In this document: positions 18,184 to 28,384 of the stretch, one piece after another
How positions within the stretch are numbered: the first letter of the stretch is position 1
How the letters are laid out: each line of letters begins with the position of its first letter
From: Synechococcus sp. WH 8101
Lineage (GTDB): Bacteria > Cyanobacteriota > Cyanobacteriia > PCC-6307 > Cyanobiaceae
Direction of reading: 5' to 3'
Assembly (NCBI RefSeq): GCF_004209775.1
Contig: NZ_CP035914.1
Location: 1,860,001 to 1,924,000 of the forward strand
Length of the DNA: 64,000 nucleotides
The notes under the pieces: generated by a model
Seen by the model: the letters and a program-made list of their open reading frames with translations, nothing else
Told to the model about the DNA's origin: nothing
Databases searched by the model: none
Made by a program: the position numbers and the translations under genes

Positions 18184-19281
18184 ATGAGCACGCCCACGGC
18201 AGCGGCGGAGGCCGCCCTCGAACGGGGGGATTACGGCCAGTGCCTGCAGCTGTTGGAGCCACTCGCAGCGGAGCACCCGATCACCGATCCCCTGGGCGCC
18301 CATCTGCGCATGCTGATGGTCACCGCCTGGATGGGCCAGGGCCAGGAGGAGAAAGCCCTGAGCACCTGCCGGCTGCTCACCCGCTGCAAAGACAGCGAGA
18401 TGCGCAACCGCGCCCGCCAACTGCTCACGGTGCTGGAGGCGCCCAGCCTGCAGAGACCGGCCCGCTGGTCGATGCAACTGCCGACACTGGCGATCGATCC
18501 GCAGCTGGGGGCACCGCCTAAGTCAGCACGCCGCCGTCGTCGTCAGGTCCCGGCCGCTCCACCGCCGCCGCCCACAGGGCCAACCCAGGCAGCAGCTCCG
18601 GGCTTTGCTGTGGTGGTGCTGGCCGTGCTGCTTGGGCTCACCCTGCTGTTGGGGGGCTGCGGACGCCTGACCACAGACATCCACCTCCCCGGACCCGACC
18701 GGATTCAACTGGGCTGGAGCACCGCCAGTGACAGCGACCAGCTGCTTCCCTGGCAGGAACGGCTGGCGTCCAGTCTCGACGCCACAGGGGATGACTGGAC
18801 CCTGCACAGCAGCGGACACGGGCACCAGCAGTTTGCAAGCCGCACCCTGCGGGGGCAGGAGGCTGGAGCGCTCTGGCAGCGCAGCGTGGCGGTCGCCGCA
18901 GCAGCGGCCGGACTGCGCCTCCCCCCACCGCAACTCAACCTGCAGGAACGCAACTGGTTCCTGGGGGTACAACAACGGCTGGAGCTCAGCGTTGATCTGA
19001 GCCCGCTTCAGGACTTACCCCTGCCTGCCCTGGATGTGCGCATCGAACCGGCGCCCTCACCCCGGGCCCAGCACGGTGCACCGAACCCAGCGGAGCGCCA
19101 GGGCAACACCCTGATCTGGCCCCTGGAAGCGGGCCGGATCAACCAGCTGTCGATGCACCTCTGGCGCTGGAATCCTCTGGGAATCGGCAGTTTGGCCGTG
19201 GTGGTGCTGCTGCTGATCAGCCTGCTGTTGCAGCGGCTGAGACTGACCATGGGATTCGGTTATCCGGAACTCCCCTCGTGA
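18184..19281 (+). CDS. DUF3153 protein with an added N-terminal TPR-like domain
   Basis: 365 residues. Residues 1-85 are helical and TPR-like (AALERGDYGQCLQLLEPLA, EEKALSTCRLLTRC), then a Pro/Arg linker and a membrane helix at about 140-158 that ends in a lipobox-like LLLGGC (Cys159). After it comes the DUF3153 domain (LTTDIHLPGPDRIQLGW) and a second helix near 335-352. DUF3153 proteins usually begin at the signal or lipobox; here a cytoplasmic helical domain is joined in front. Function unknown. It is 3 bases after argB and convergent with priA (1 base gap). Confidence 0.75.
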   Translation: MSTPTAAAEAALERGDYGQCLQLLEPLAAEHPITDPLGAHLRMLMVTAWMGQGQEEKALSTCRLLTRCKDSEMRNRARQLLTVLEAPSLQRPARWSMQLPTLAIDPQLGAPPKSARRRRRQVPAAPPPPPTGPTQAAAPGFAVVVLAVLLGLTLLLGGCGRLTTDIHLPGPDRIQLGWSTASDSDQLLPWQERLASSLDATGDDWTLHSSGHGHQQFASRTLRGQEAGALWQRSVAVAAAAAGLRLPPPQLNLQERNWFLGVQQRLELSVDLSPLQDLPLPALDVRIEPAPSPRAQHGAPNPAERQGNTLIWPLEAGRINQLSMHLWRWNPLGIGSLAVVVLLLISLLLQRLRLTMGFGYPELPS

Positions 19282-19282
19282 T

Positions 19283-21526
19283 TCAGAGGGCGAGCGGGTC
19301 AGGATCGACCGCCAGAGCCACATCCGCGGGCAAGGTCTCCCAGAGAGCCATGCCGGCTGGCAGGGGCAGGTCACTCCCCTGCGGGCCGTGGAGCAGCAGC
19401 TGCCAGCGACTGCGTCCCGCCACGCGTGCCACCGGAGCCGGCGCAGGGCCGAGCAGCTGCCAATCAGCGGCGGCGCAGAGCGGGCGCAACCGTTCCGCCA
19501 GAACGCTGGCGGCGGTAGCGGTGCCCGAAGCCGAGGGCCCCGACAAGCGCAGCAGGCAAGCCCGACTGAAAGGCACCAGGCCCGCCTGCTGCCGCACGGT
19601 CCTCTCCTCTTCAAGAAAGCGCTCATAGCGTCCATCCACCAGATGGCGGATGACGGGATGGTCGGGGGAGTAGGTCTGCACCAGCACCTGACCGGGTTTT
19701 TCGCCGCGGCCAGCCCGGCCGGCCAGTTGCAGCAGCAGTTGCAGGGCCTGCTCTCCGGCTCGCAGATCGGGGCGATGCAGCAAACCATCCGCAGCGAGCA
19801 CCGCAGCAAGGGTGACCCGGGGCAGGTCCATCCCCTTCGCCAGCATCTGGGTTCCCACCAACACATCCGCCTCACCGGCGGCGAACTGCTCCAGCAGACG
19901 GCGATGGCCGTCGCGCCCACCGGTGGTGTCGCGATCGAAGCGCAGCAGACGCAGCCCCTCCAGCTCCTGGGACAGCTGCTCCAGAACCCGCTGGGTGCCA
20001 GCCCCGAAAGGCTTGAAGGCGAGGGACCCGCAATGGCGACAGGACGCCTCCACCTCGGCGCGATGATCACACCAGTGACAACGGAGCCACTGCCGCCCGG
20101 GCTGGCTGCCATGCACCGTGAGGGCCACATCGCAGTGCGGACACTGCACCACCTCGCCACAGCTACGGCAACTGAGAAAGCTGCTGTAGCCCCGTCGCGG
20201 CACCAGAACCACGGCCTGCTCCCCCCGCTCCGGCAGCACCGCCAGACGATCCATCAGTGCACGACTGATCAAGCGGCGATGGCCGTCCTGCAGTTCTGCC
20301 CGCATGTCGATCACATGCACCGGTGGCAGGGGTTGGCTGGAGATGCGCCGGCTGAGGCGCGCCAGGGCCAGTGGACCGGCGGGCGATAGCTGCATCCAGG
20401 TTTCCAGGGAGGGGGTGGCGCTGCCGAGAAGCAGCTTTCCCCCCAGATGTCGCACGCGTTCCAGGGCCACATCCCTCGCGTGGTAGCAGGGCATGGGCGA
20501 CTCCTGCTTGTAGGAACTGTCGTGCTCCTCATCCAGCACGATCAACCCGAGCGGTTCCAGGGGAAGAAACACCGCGGAGCGGGTTCCCACCACCACAAGC
20601 GGCGTCTCCGCCTCGAGGCTGCGGCGCCAGGTGAGCACCCGCTCCCGCTCCCTGCAACCGCTGTGATATTCGAGCACCTGGCTGCCGAAGCGACGCCGAC
20701 AGCGATCCACCAGCTGGGGAATCAGGCCGATTTCTGGAGTGAGCAGGAGCACGTGGCGGCCGGCGGCCAATTCACGGGCCGCCAGCTGCAGATACACCTC
20801 GGTCTTGCCGGAACCGGTCACCCCCCACAGCAGCATCCCCCCGCCTGAGGGCTGCTGGGCAAAGGCTTCGAGAACCTGCTGCTGTTCGTCGGTGAGGGTT
20901 CGGCCCCCAGCATCCGACGCCACGGGAGTGATCTCAAGCGCAGGAGCCTGACGCCGCTCGCGCCGCGCCAGGCCACGGCGCACCAGGGCCTGAATCAGAT
21001 GGGGGCCGAATCCATCGGCCTGCAGCTGCCGCTGCCAGGTGCCGCCGCACTGCATCAGGGCCGCATGAAGCGCCGCCTGGCGTGGGGGCAACGCCGTCTC
21101 ACCCTGAGCACGCGTGTCGGCATCAACGGGCTGAAGCAAGGGCTCCACCCACCAGAGCTCACGGGCGGCGCTGGGCCCTGCCGCGCGCTGCCCAAGCCAG
21201 CCAGGCGGCAGGGCCGCCTTGAGCATGCGAAACGAACTGGTGTGACACCGCACCGCCATGGCATCCAGCCATTGGCGCCAGCGGGGCTCCACAGCAGCGC
21301 GCTGCAGCAACGCCTCCACCGGTTGCAACGCCGGAGGCGGCGGATCCCCAGGCGACAACAGCAATGAATCAGAGGGGCGGCAGGCGATCACCAGTCCCTG
21401 CAGAGGCCGACCCCGCAGGGACACCCGCACGAGATCACCGAGACCAACACCCAGCCCCCGGGAGTCGCTGTAGGTGAAGCTGCGGCCGTCGCGTCCCGCT
21501 TCCAACCAGACATCAACCTCAGTCAT
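19283..21526 (-). CDS. priA: Primosomal protein N', replication-restart helicase
   Basis: 747 residues. PriA reloads the replisome at stalled forks. The N-terminal DNA-binding part begins VDVWLEAGRDGRSFTY. The helicase core has Walker A GVTGSGKTEVY and Walker B DEEH (VLDEEHDSSYK), and is interrupted by eight zinc-binding Cys (SCRSCGEVVQCPHCD, RCHWCDHRAEVEASCRHCG). Later come GTQMLAKGMDLP and LAGRAGRGEKPGQVLVQT. ATG 21526 is preferred over 21544 because the conserved part starts at TEVDVW. Confidence 0.95.
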   Translation of the reverse strand: MTEVDVWLEAGRDGRSFTYSDSRGLGVGLGDLVRVSLRGRPLQGLVIACRPSDSLLLSPGDPPPPALQPVEALLQRAAVEPRWRQWLDAMAVRCHTSSFRMLKAALPPGWLGQRAAGPSAARELWWVEPLLQPVDADTRAQGETALPPRQAALHAALMQCGGTWQRQLQADGFGPHLIQALVRRGLARRERRQAPALEITPVASDAGGRTLTDEQQQVLEAFAQQPSGGGMLLWGVTGSGKTEVYLQLAARELAAGRHVLLLTPEIGLIPQLVDRCRRRFGSQVLEYHSGCRERERVLTWRRSLEAETPLVVVGTRSAVFLPLEPLGLIVLDEEHDSSYKQESPMPCYHARDVALERVRHLGGKLLLGSATPSLETWMQLSPAGPLALARLSRRISSQPLPPVHVIDMRAELQDGHRRLISRALMDRLAVLPERGEQAVVLVPRRGYSSFLSCRSCGEVVQCPHCDVALTVHGSQPGRQWLRCHWCDHRAEVEASCRHCGSLAFKPFGAGTQRVLEQLSQELEGLRLLRFDRDTTGGRDGHRRLLEQFAAGEADVLVGTQMLAKGMDLPRVTLAAVLAADGLLHRPDLRAGEQALQLLLQLAGRAGRGEKPGQVLVQTYSPDHPVIRHLVDGRYERFLEEERTVRQQAGLVPFSRACLLRLSGPSASGTATAASVLAERLRPLCAAADWQLLGPAPAPVARVAGRSRWQLLLHGPQGSDLPLPAGMALWETLPADVALAVDPDPLAL

Positions 21527-21879
21527 GGTCGGTGTTTGGAGCACTCACCGGCTGAATGGGGTTGCGGACGCTACAAGTATTTCTTAAGATAAAGATGTTG
21601 GACAGCCATGAGCTGTTGTCGGAACCGCGCAGAGTTCCGTCCAGAGGGAAGACACGAAGCTCGAGCCACAGGAGTTCTCTCCAGCATGGCCGACCGGTCT
21701 GAGAAAGCCCCTGACAGCCCTGCACCGGTCCCCGGCCCACTCCCCCCTTGTTGATTCAGACACGTTTGGCTGCCATCAGGTCCTGATGACGGCCTGATCG
21801 CTCTCCCGTCGATGGGTCATGCACGCATGCCCGTTCGGTGATGTCTTGTCTTGATGCCCGCCCAACCCCTCCTTTTGCC
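21527..21879. other. Intergenic region between priA and rpoD; rpoD leader
   Basis: About 350 bases separate the divergent priA and rpoD genes. The part next to priA has an AT-rich stretch around 21575-21600 (gtatttcttaagataaagat) that could host promoters in either direction, but no clear -35/-10 pair can be named. The long leader before rpoD is compatible with the several start sites reported for cyanobacterial principal sigma genes. No RNA gene or small coding frame was convincing. Confidence 0.4.
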
Positions 21880-23295
<1,416 letters not shown>

Positions 23296-23317
23296 TCACC
23301 GGCTGGTGATCGGCTCG

Positions 23318-23348
23318 GTCTGGAGGGATCAGCCCCCCTCCAGACTTT
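23318..23348 (+). terminator. Intrinsic terminator of rpoD
   Basis: A 9-base-pair GC-rich stem (gtctggagg / cctccagac, 23318-23326 and 23337-23345) with a 10-base loop and a short T run, starting 23 bases after the rpoD stop. It overlaps the 3' end of the convergent gene at 23329, so it may serve both. Confidence 0.7.
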
Positions 23349-23817
23349 CGGTGAATTCCTCGAAAGCCCGCTTCAGGCGTTCCACGGGGGTCTCCTCCGG
23401 CGGACATTCCTGATTGGTTCGGATCGTGTAGGCATGCAGAAGCCTGGGCTCCGGATTGAGCACGGAAGCCACTGCGGCTTTGAAAAGCACCAGATTCTCC
23501 TGGGTGGAGAGTCCGGCCAGAAAAGGCGACAGGATCCAACCGCTACCGGGCTGGGCGGAATCGGAAGGATGTTTTTCCTTCACAAGCAGAGGACGCAGGA
23601 GCTGGTAAGCCCGTTCACCGTCTCGATCACTGGTCTGCCGCAGACGGGCGATCAACAGCTGACCGCTTGTGAGCAGCACCAGCCGAATTGTGCCTTCGGC
23701 CAATAAAGGCAGAAAGGGCTTCTCGGCATGGGCCGGAACTCCGCTGGCAGAATTCGCTGGCACGCCTCCACCCGAATTGGCGTCATGGCGAACGCCATTG
23801 ACCACGGGTCCGGGCAT
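23329..23817 (-). CDS. Conserved hypothetical protein
   Basis: 162 residues. A Gly/Ala/Pro-rich N-terminus is followed by a compact domain with alternating hydrophobic strands ([20 protein letters not shown]), [27 protein letters not shown] and [24 protein letters not shown], then an acidic tail. No signal peptide. The initiation site may be later (HAEKPFLPL). I recognise no family. It is convergent with rpoD and divergent from hemC. Confidence 0.65.
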   Translation of the reverse strand: MPGPVVNGVRHDANSGGGVPANSASGVPAHAEKPFLPLLAEGTIRLVLLTSGQLLIARLRQTSDRDGERAYQLLRPLLVKEKHPSDSAQPGSGWILSPFLAGLSTQENLVLFKAAVASVLNPEPRLLHAYTIRTNQECPPEETPVERLKRAFEEFTESLEGG

Positions 23818-23913
23818 GACGAGATCTCAACTGTCTCGAATCGTAAAGCGAGCCGCCGCTCCGAGGTGATGGTCATTCGACTGCGTAATCTGGGCGGCTG
23901 CAATCCCCAGGCC

Positions 23914-24867
23914 ATGGCCCTCGAGCATCTGCGCATCGCCTCCCGCCGCAGCCAGCTGGCCATGGTGCAGACCAACTGGGTGAAGGCTGAGCTGGAACAG
24001 GCCCATCCAGGTCTGCCCATTTCGGTGGAAGCGATGGCCACCCAGGGCGACAAGATTCTGGATGTGGCCCTGGCCAAAATCGGTGATAAGGGCCTGTTCA
24101 CCAAGGAACTGGAGGCCCAGATGCTGGTGGGGCGGGCCGAGATCGCCGTCCACTCCCTCAAGGATCTGCCCACCAACCTTCCCGAAGGCCTGATGCTGGG
24201 CTGCATCACCGAACGGGAAGATCCGGCGGACGCCCTCGTGGTGAATGCCAAGAATGCCGAGCACAAGCTGGAGACCCTGCCGGAAGGCGCCGTGGTGGGC
24301 ACCAGCTCCCTGCGCCGGCTGGCCCAGCTGCGCCACCACTACCCGCACCTTGAGTTCAAGGATGTGCGTGGCAACGTGATCACACGCCTGGAAAAACTCG
24401 ATGCCGGCGACTACGACTGCCTGATCCTGGCTGCAGCCGGACTCACCCGTCTGGGATTCGCTGATCGGATTCACCAGATCATCCCCAGTCATATTTCCCT
24501 GCATGCCGTCGGTCAGGGCGCTCTCGGGATTGAGTGCGTGGAAGGGCAGCCCGAAGTACTGGAGTTGATCAAGGTGCTCGAGCATGGTCCCACCGCCAGC
24601 CGCTGCCTCGCCGAGCGGGCGTTTCTCCGGGAGCTGGAGGGCGGCTGTCAGGTGCCGATTGGCGTCAACACCCGCATCGAAGCCAACGAACTGGTGCTCA
24701 CCGGCATGGTGGCCAGCCTCGATGGCAAGCGCCTGATCCGGGATGAACGCCGCGGCACAGTCGACAAAGCCGAGGCAATCGGACAACTGTTAGCCGCTGA
24801 CTTGAAAAGTCAGGGGGCAGGCGACATTCTTCAGGAAATTTTTGCGGCGGTCCGTCCAGAAGCCTGA
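23914..24867 (+). CDS. hemC: Porphobilinogen deaminase (hydroxymethylbilane synthase)
   Basis: 317 residues. HemC links four porphobilinogens into hydroxymethylbilane for chlorophyll, haem and cobalamin. Visible features are the N-terminal [54 protein letters not shown] and the cofactor-binding Cys in [13 protein letters not shown] 23914 gives the family length; the frame is open from 23728. The MarC-family gene starts 4 bases after the stop. Confidence 0.96.
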   Translation: MALEHLRIASRRSQLAMVQTNWVKAELEQAHPGLPISVEAMATQGDKILDVALAKIGDKGLFTKELEAQMLVGRAEIAVHSLKDLPTNLPEGLMLGCITEREDPADALVVNAKNAEHKLETLPEGAVVGTSSLRRLAQLRHHYPHLEFKDVRGNVITRLEKLDAGDYDCLILAAAGLTRLGFADRIHQIIPSHISLHAVGQGALGIECVEGQPEVLELIKVLEHGPTASRCLAERAFLRELEGGCQVPIGVNTRIEANELVLTGMVASLDGKRLIRDERRGTVDKAEAIGQLLAADLKSQGAGDILQEIFAAVRPEA

Positions 24868-24871
24868 AACC

Positions 24872-25504
24872 ATGTCTCTCTTGCACACCGCCGTCGGCAT
24901 CTTCACCATCTCCAACCCGATCGGCAACCTGCCGATCTACCTGTCCTTCACCGACGGGAACAAGCGCAAGGATCGGGCGATCGCCCGTAGCAGCGCCTTC
25001 ACGTTTTTGATTGCCCTGTTGCTGGCCACCTGGCTGGGCGACGCCCTGCTTGGTTTCTTTGGCATCGGCCGACCGGCCTTCCAGGTGGCCGGCGGCTTGA
25101 TCGTGGTGCTGATCGGTCTGTCGATGCTGCGCTCAGAGCCCTCCAAGGTGCATCACGATCCCGATTCGGTGGAGCGAGATCAGGATTCAGCCGTGAAGGG
25201 CATTGTTCCCCTCGGGATCCCTCTGCTGGCTGGCCCTGGCACCCTCACTGTGGTGATCGCCGATCCGGCCGCCGCCAGCATGGGCGGCAAGCTCGGCCTC
25301 AGCCTGGTGGTGCTTCTTCTCACCGTGGTGGTGTATGTGATCTTCGATGCCGGTGAGATGCTGTCTTCCAAGATCAGCGCATCCGCGTTGCAAGTGCTCA
25401 CCAAAATCATGGGCCTGCTACTCACGGCCATCGCTGTGCAGATGCTCTTCAGTGGTCTGAGCGCCGGCTTCCCTGTGCTGATGCAGCACATGGCCACCTC
25501 CTGA
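24872..25504 (+). CDS. MarC-family integral membrane protein
   Basis: 210 residues with six hydrophobic helices. It carries the MarC/UPF0056 pattern: an N-terminal FTISNPIGNLPIYLSFT and a repeated half starting KGIVPLGIPLLAGPGTLT. The transport function of this family is unproved; the old link to multiple antibiotic resistance has been withdrawn. It directly follows hemC and is convergent with the L,D-transpeptidase. Confidence 0.9.
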   Translation: MSLLHTAVGIFTISNPIGNLPIYLSFTDGNKRKDRAIARSSAFTFLIALLLATWLGDALLGFFGIGRPAFQVAGGLIVVLIGLSMLRSEPSKVHHDPDSVERDQDSAVKGIVPLGIPLLAGPGTLTVVIADPAAASMGGKLGLSLVVLLLTVVVYVIFDAGEMLSSKISASALQVLTKIMGLLLTAIAVQMLFSGLSAGFPVLMQHMATS

Positions 25505-25530
25505 TCAATGGGCACAGGCTGATCTTGGGC

Positions 25531-26070
25531 TCAGCGGGTGATCACCACCGGCGTGCCCACCTCCACCAGGTCGTAGAGCTTTTGCACATGCGCGTTCAGC
25601 ATGCGCACACAGCCATTCGAGACGGCCGCACGAATCTTCACCCAATGGGGCCAGGGAGTGCCATGAATGCCGAACTGGTTCTGCCCCTGTTGCAGGAAAC
25701 CGATCCAGCGATGACCCAGGGGAGCCTTGGGTCCTGTGACCGGATGCACCTTGCCTGACTTCGTGCTCTGATACTGCGGGTTCTTTCGCATGTTCTCCAC
25801 CTGAAAGACTCCGGCGGGGGTAGGCGTTTTGGGATCGCCGATGGCCACCGGCCAGGGCCCGAAGCGCTGACCATCGCGCAGCACGCTGATGCGACGCTGA
25901 CGCAGATCGAGATGGATCTGCGTGGTGGGAGCGGCTGGGAGCACCGCCAGAGGACCGGGCACCGAAGCGGGGCGAGCCCGTGATTCCATCGGCATGGCCA
26001 CTGGGATGGCCAGGGCAACGGAAAGACCAGCGAGGGCCGGCCAGGAAAGAGGCACAGAGCGCGTGGACAT
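25531..26070 (-). CDS. Exported L,D-transpeptidase (YkuD domain)
   Basis: 179 residues with an N-terminal signal sequence (SWPALAGLSVALAIPVA) and a YkuD catalytic domain: strand IHLDLRQRRISVLRDGQ, FGIHGTPWPHW and the nucleophile motif AVSNGCVRM (S-x-G-C-x-R pattern). The enzyme would form 3-3 cross-links or attach proteins to peptidoglycan in the periplasm. ATG 26070 is chosen because the signal peptide starts there. Two other YkuD-type proteins occur in this window (26862 and 41843). Confidence 0.9.
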   Translation of the reverse strand: MSTRSVPLSWPALAGLSVALAIPVAMPMESRARPASVPGPLAVLPAAPTTQIHLDLRQRRISVLRDGQRFGPWPVAIGDPKTPTPAGVFQVENMRKNPQYQSTKSGKVHPVTGPKAPLGHRWIGFLQQGQNQFGIHGTPWPHWVKIRAAVSNGCVRMLNAHVQKLYDLVEVGTPVVITR

Positions 26071-26114
26071 GAGATCGTCAAGACCCTTTGGTCTCAAACT
26101 AAACATCGCCCAGC

Positions 26115-26141
26115 AAAAAAGCAGCCCTGTCGTCGCAGGGC
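26115..26141 (-). terminator. Second terminator downstream of ppa
   Basis: On the minus strand a gccctg/cagggc stem with a 6-base loop is followed after 3 bases by six T. It lies just beyond the first terminator, so the pyrophosphatase transcript meets two hairpins in tandem before the L,D-transpeptidase gene. Confidence 0.65.
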
Positions 26142-26144
26142 ATG

Positions 26145-26167
26145 AAAAAGGCGGGGTTGCCCCCGCC
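26145..26167 (-). terminator. First terminator downstream of ppa
   Basis: On the minus strand a 7-base-pair stem (ggcgggg / ccccgcc) with a 4-base loop is followed directly by five T, 29 bases after the stop of the pyrophosphatase gene. This is the classic intrinsic-terminator shape. Confidence 0.75.
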
Positions 26168-26195
26168 CGGATCGACCTCAGACCGGGTTCAGGAC

Positions 26196-26783
26196 TCAGT
26201 CGACCAGCTTGGGTTCGATCTCAGCTATGTAGCGAGCTTCGCAGCTCTTGATGATCTCCACAGCCTTCTCGGTGCCGAAGAAGCCGTTGACACTGCAGGT
26301 ACCGGGCTTCTTGAGGTCCTTGTAGTGCTCCCAGTAGTAGGTGGTTTCCTTCTTCCAGTGCTCACCGAGATCTTCAAAGCTCTTGATGTGATCCATGCGC
26401 TTGTCGTCAGCCAACACGGCGATCACCTTGTCGTCCACCTCACCGCCGTCATCGAAGGTCATGATGCCGATGATGCGAGCCTCCACCACGGAGCCCGGGA
26501 TGAGGGGCTCGGTCACGTTGACAATTTCGATATCGAGCGGATCGCCGTCCTCATCCCAGGTGCGGGGAATGCAGCCGTAGGCAAAGGGGTAAGCCAGAGA
26601 GGAGTAGCCAACACGGTCCAGCTTCAGGTGACCGGTCTCGGTGATCAGCTCATATTTGTTGATCGTGTTGGAGTTCAGCTCCACGATCGTGTTCAGCCGC
26701 AGCTCCGCCTCATCGGCGAAGGCCGGCAGCACATGCAGCAGGTTGGGCATGCTGCGGCTCGGGGCCTGGTCAAGGTTGGCCAT
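26196..26783 (-). CDS. ppa: Inorganic pyrophosphatase, canonical copy
   Basis: 195 residues. A soluble family I enzyme that hydrolyses pyrophosphate and pulls biosynthetic reactions forward. Substrate and metal residues are intact: NTINKYEL, YPFAYGCIPRTW, and the DEDGDPLDIE motif with all three Asp, then VDDKVIAVL and the Lys-rich HYKDLKKPG. Contrast the copy at 8529, where the central Asp is Ser. Two tandem hairpin terminators follow. Confidence 0.96.
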   Translation of the reverse strand: MANLDQAPSRSMPNLLHVLPAFADEAELRLNTIVELNSNTINKYELITETGHLKLDRVGYSSLAYPFAYGCIPRTWDEDGDPLDIEIVNVTEPLIPGSVVEARIIGIMTFDDGGEVDDKVIAVLADDKRMDHIKSFEDLGEHWKKETTYYWEHYKDLKKPGTCSVNGFFGTEKAVEIIKSCEARYIAEIEPKLVD

Positions 26784-26861
26784 GGACAGGGTGGTTCGGC
26801 GCGGCGCATCCTACGAGCCACAGATCGCTGCATACAGCCGATCGACATCGGGCTGCAGAGA

Positions 26862-27305
26862 TCAGTTCACCACCTGCAGCCGCCGAACCCCAGCCTTGTT
26901 GATCCAAGCGGCCACAGCGTCGGTGTCGGCTTTGTTGGGCAGACAGATGCAGCCGCTGCCCGGCAAGCAGGTGTGAATCCCGAGGGCGCTGCGGGTTGTG
27001 GAGAAGCGAGGGCTGAGATCAATCCACCAGGAACCATCCCAACGCTCCGGCCGGCCGACGTTGTAGCTGCCCACCGGTAGCGGCGCGCCGTTGCCAGGCG
27101 ACCAGCGCCGATCCGATGCCTGGGCCCTGCGGGTGCCGCTCACCGCTGGCCAACTGGCCAATGTCTTGCCGCCTCGCCGCAACTGCAACACCCAGCGCCG
27201 GTCACCGGACGGGAGTGTGCCCTTGGCCTTCTGAAACACCAGCGTGGCTGGCGAAGCCTCAACTGCAAGCAGAAGCGGTGGTGGGGGTGGTGGCAACCAA
27301 GCCAT
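26862..27305 (-). CDS. Divergent L,D-transpeptidase-like protein
   Basis: 147 residues with a short hydrophobic, Pro-rich N-terminus (LPPPPPPLLLAVEA), probably a weak signal or anchor. The rest follows a YkuD-like order: RRWVLQLRRGGKTLASWPA, NGAPLPVGSYNVGR, then GIHTCLPGSGCICLPN with the catalytic-type H and S-G-C. The spacing between His and Cys is shorter than usual, so activity is uncertain. It is 8 bases after the 63-residue gene upstream on the same strand. Confidence 0.65.
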   Translation of the reverse strand: MAWLPPPPPPLLLAVEASPATLVFQKAKGTLPSGDRRWVLQLRRGGKTLASWPAVSGTRRAQASDRRWSPGNGAPLPVGSYNVGRPERWDGSWWIDLSPRFSTTRSALGIHTCLPGSGCICLPNKADTDAVAAWINKAGVRRLQVVN

Positions 27306-27312
27306 GCGGACA

Positions 27313-27504
27313 TCAACCCGTAGGACGCATCTCGCGAATCACTGCATCGATGCAGTGGGGACGATTGCGAATGTAGGCGTTGAACTCAATGGCAAGCAAA
27401 CGCGCCTCGAAAGCATCACTTGCATAGAAGCAGGCTTCCAATTTCTGACCGTCGAAGTGTTTATAGCGAACCGTGTAAGGATTGAGCAAGGAAAGCGACC
27501 GCAT
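27313..27504 (-). CDS. Small conserved hypothetical protein
   Basis: 63 residues without signal or membrane segment: MRSLSLLNPYTVRYKHFDG at the N-terminus, an acidic-aromatic middle (KLEACFYASDAFEARLLAIE) and RPHCIDAVIREM at the end. The compact alpha/beta composition and close spacing to the next gene support real coding. It looks like a small cytoplasmic protein of the kind seen in picocyanobacteria; function unknown. Confidence 0.7.
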   Translation of the reverse strand: MRSLSLLNPYTVRYKHFDGQKLEACFYASDAFEARLLAIEFNAYIRNRPHCIDAVIREMRPTG

Positions 27505-27559
27505 GACAGGAACCTAACAGCAACTTTATTTTTACTCAATCTTGACAGCGAGCACCAAC

Positions 27560-27600
27560 ATCTTCTCTTGAGATTTCACTAACCAAACCTTAGAGAAGAT
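27560..27600. repeat. Inverted repeat in AT-rich intergenic stretch
   Basis: A perfect 9-base inverted repeat (atcttctct / agagaagat) separated by 23 bases, between two minus-strand genes and inside a stretch much richer in A+T than its surroundings. It lacks a T run, so it could be a factor-dependent or weak terminator of the upstream gene (27623) or an operator for the 63-residue gene. The sequence does not decide. Confidence 0.5.
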
Positions 27601-27622
27601 AGCTCCCCCCAAGCTGGCACTA

Positions 27623-27892
27623 TCAGCTCAGCGGCACTTTCTGGACCGCCTGAGCCTGGATCGCATCCACGGTGTGATGGAGCTGGGCGATGTCATGGAG
27701 ACCGTTGACGTCGAACCAAGGTGCCGTGGCCCAGTCGAACCCTTCGCCAAAGGTGTTGTCAGGCGCCACCACATACCAATGGCAGTCGACATCCGGCACA
27801 TCCACAGCGCAGTGCGACCAGTCGTTGCTCCACTGGGGCACCTGCACCCAGAGCACCGCGGCCATCAGCACGCCAAACAGACTGCGGAGCAT
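27623..27892 (-). CDS. Small exported hypothetical protein
   Basis: 89 residues from ATG 27892. The N-terminus is a signal-like segment (MLRSLFGVLMAAVLWVQVP); the mature part has two Cys (HCAVDVPDVDC), several Trp and an acidic-aromatic middle (FGEGFDWATAPWFDVNG), suggesting a small disulfide-bonded periplasmic protein. The frame is open to 27943, but the signal peptide favours the later start. No family recognised. Confidence 0.6.
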   Translation of the reverse strand: MLRSLFGVLMAAVLWVQVPQWSNDWSHCAVDVPDVDCHWYVVAPDNTFGEGFDWATAPWFDVNGLHDIAQLHHTVDAIQAQAVQKVPLS

Positions 27893-27951
27893 GGGTCCAA
27901 TTATGAGACAGGCGGAGCCTAACGGGTCTTCTGGCTGATCCAAGCAGGAGC

Positions 27952-28302
27952 TCAGGCCAAGGGTTCACAGCTGTAGGTCTCAACCCCACCACGCCGCTGG
28001 CGGAACTCAGGGTGATCAGGGTCCTGGGCCCTCCACCACCAGCGACCATCGGTGTAACTGGGGGAACCAGCGTTGTTGGTGCGGGGTAGCTGCAGGGTGA
28101 CGCCGCGCCAATGAATCAGAACGCCATCACCAGGCAAGGTGCCGGCAGCCGTGTTGGGGATCGAGTCGGCCAGAGCCCCCATCGCCTCCCGGCCCAGATC
28201 AATCGTTTCAACACTGAGCCGATCGCCCTCGCAGATCCAGTCGGCCGACACCGGGCTCGGAATCGCCAGCATCAGCTGCAGGGTGAGTGCAAGCGTCACC
28301 AC
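27952..28302 (-). CDS. Small exported hypothetical protein
   Basis: About 116 residues if it starts at the GTG at 28302 or 28299, which yields a good signal peptide (VTLALTLQLMLAIPSPVSA) ending before DWICEGDRL. The mature domain contains ADSIPNTAAGTLPGDGVLIHW, YTDGRWWWRAQDPDHPEF and a late Cys (YSCEP). The frame is open to 28569, but that part overlaps the divergent gene at 28385. No family recognised. Confidence 0.6.
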   Translation of the reverse strand: MVTLALTLQLMLAIPSPVSADWICEGDRLSVETIDLGREAMGALADSIPNTAAGTLPGDGVLIHWRGVTLQLPRTNNAGSPSYTDGRWWWRAQDPDHPEFRQRRGGVETYSCEPLA

Positions 28303-28384
28303 GACGCAACAGCAGCGATTGAGCAGGGAGGAATCCACAGCGGGCTCAAGGGCGCGACAGAGTGACAGTGTGGCCTTTCCAGCA

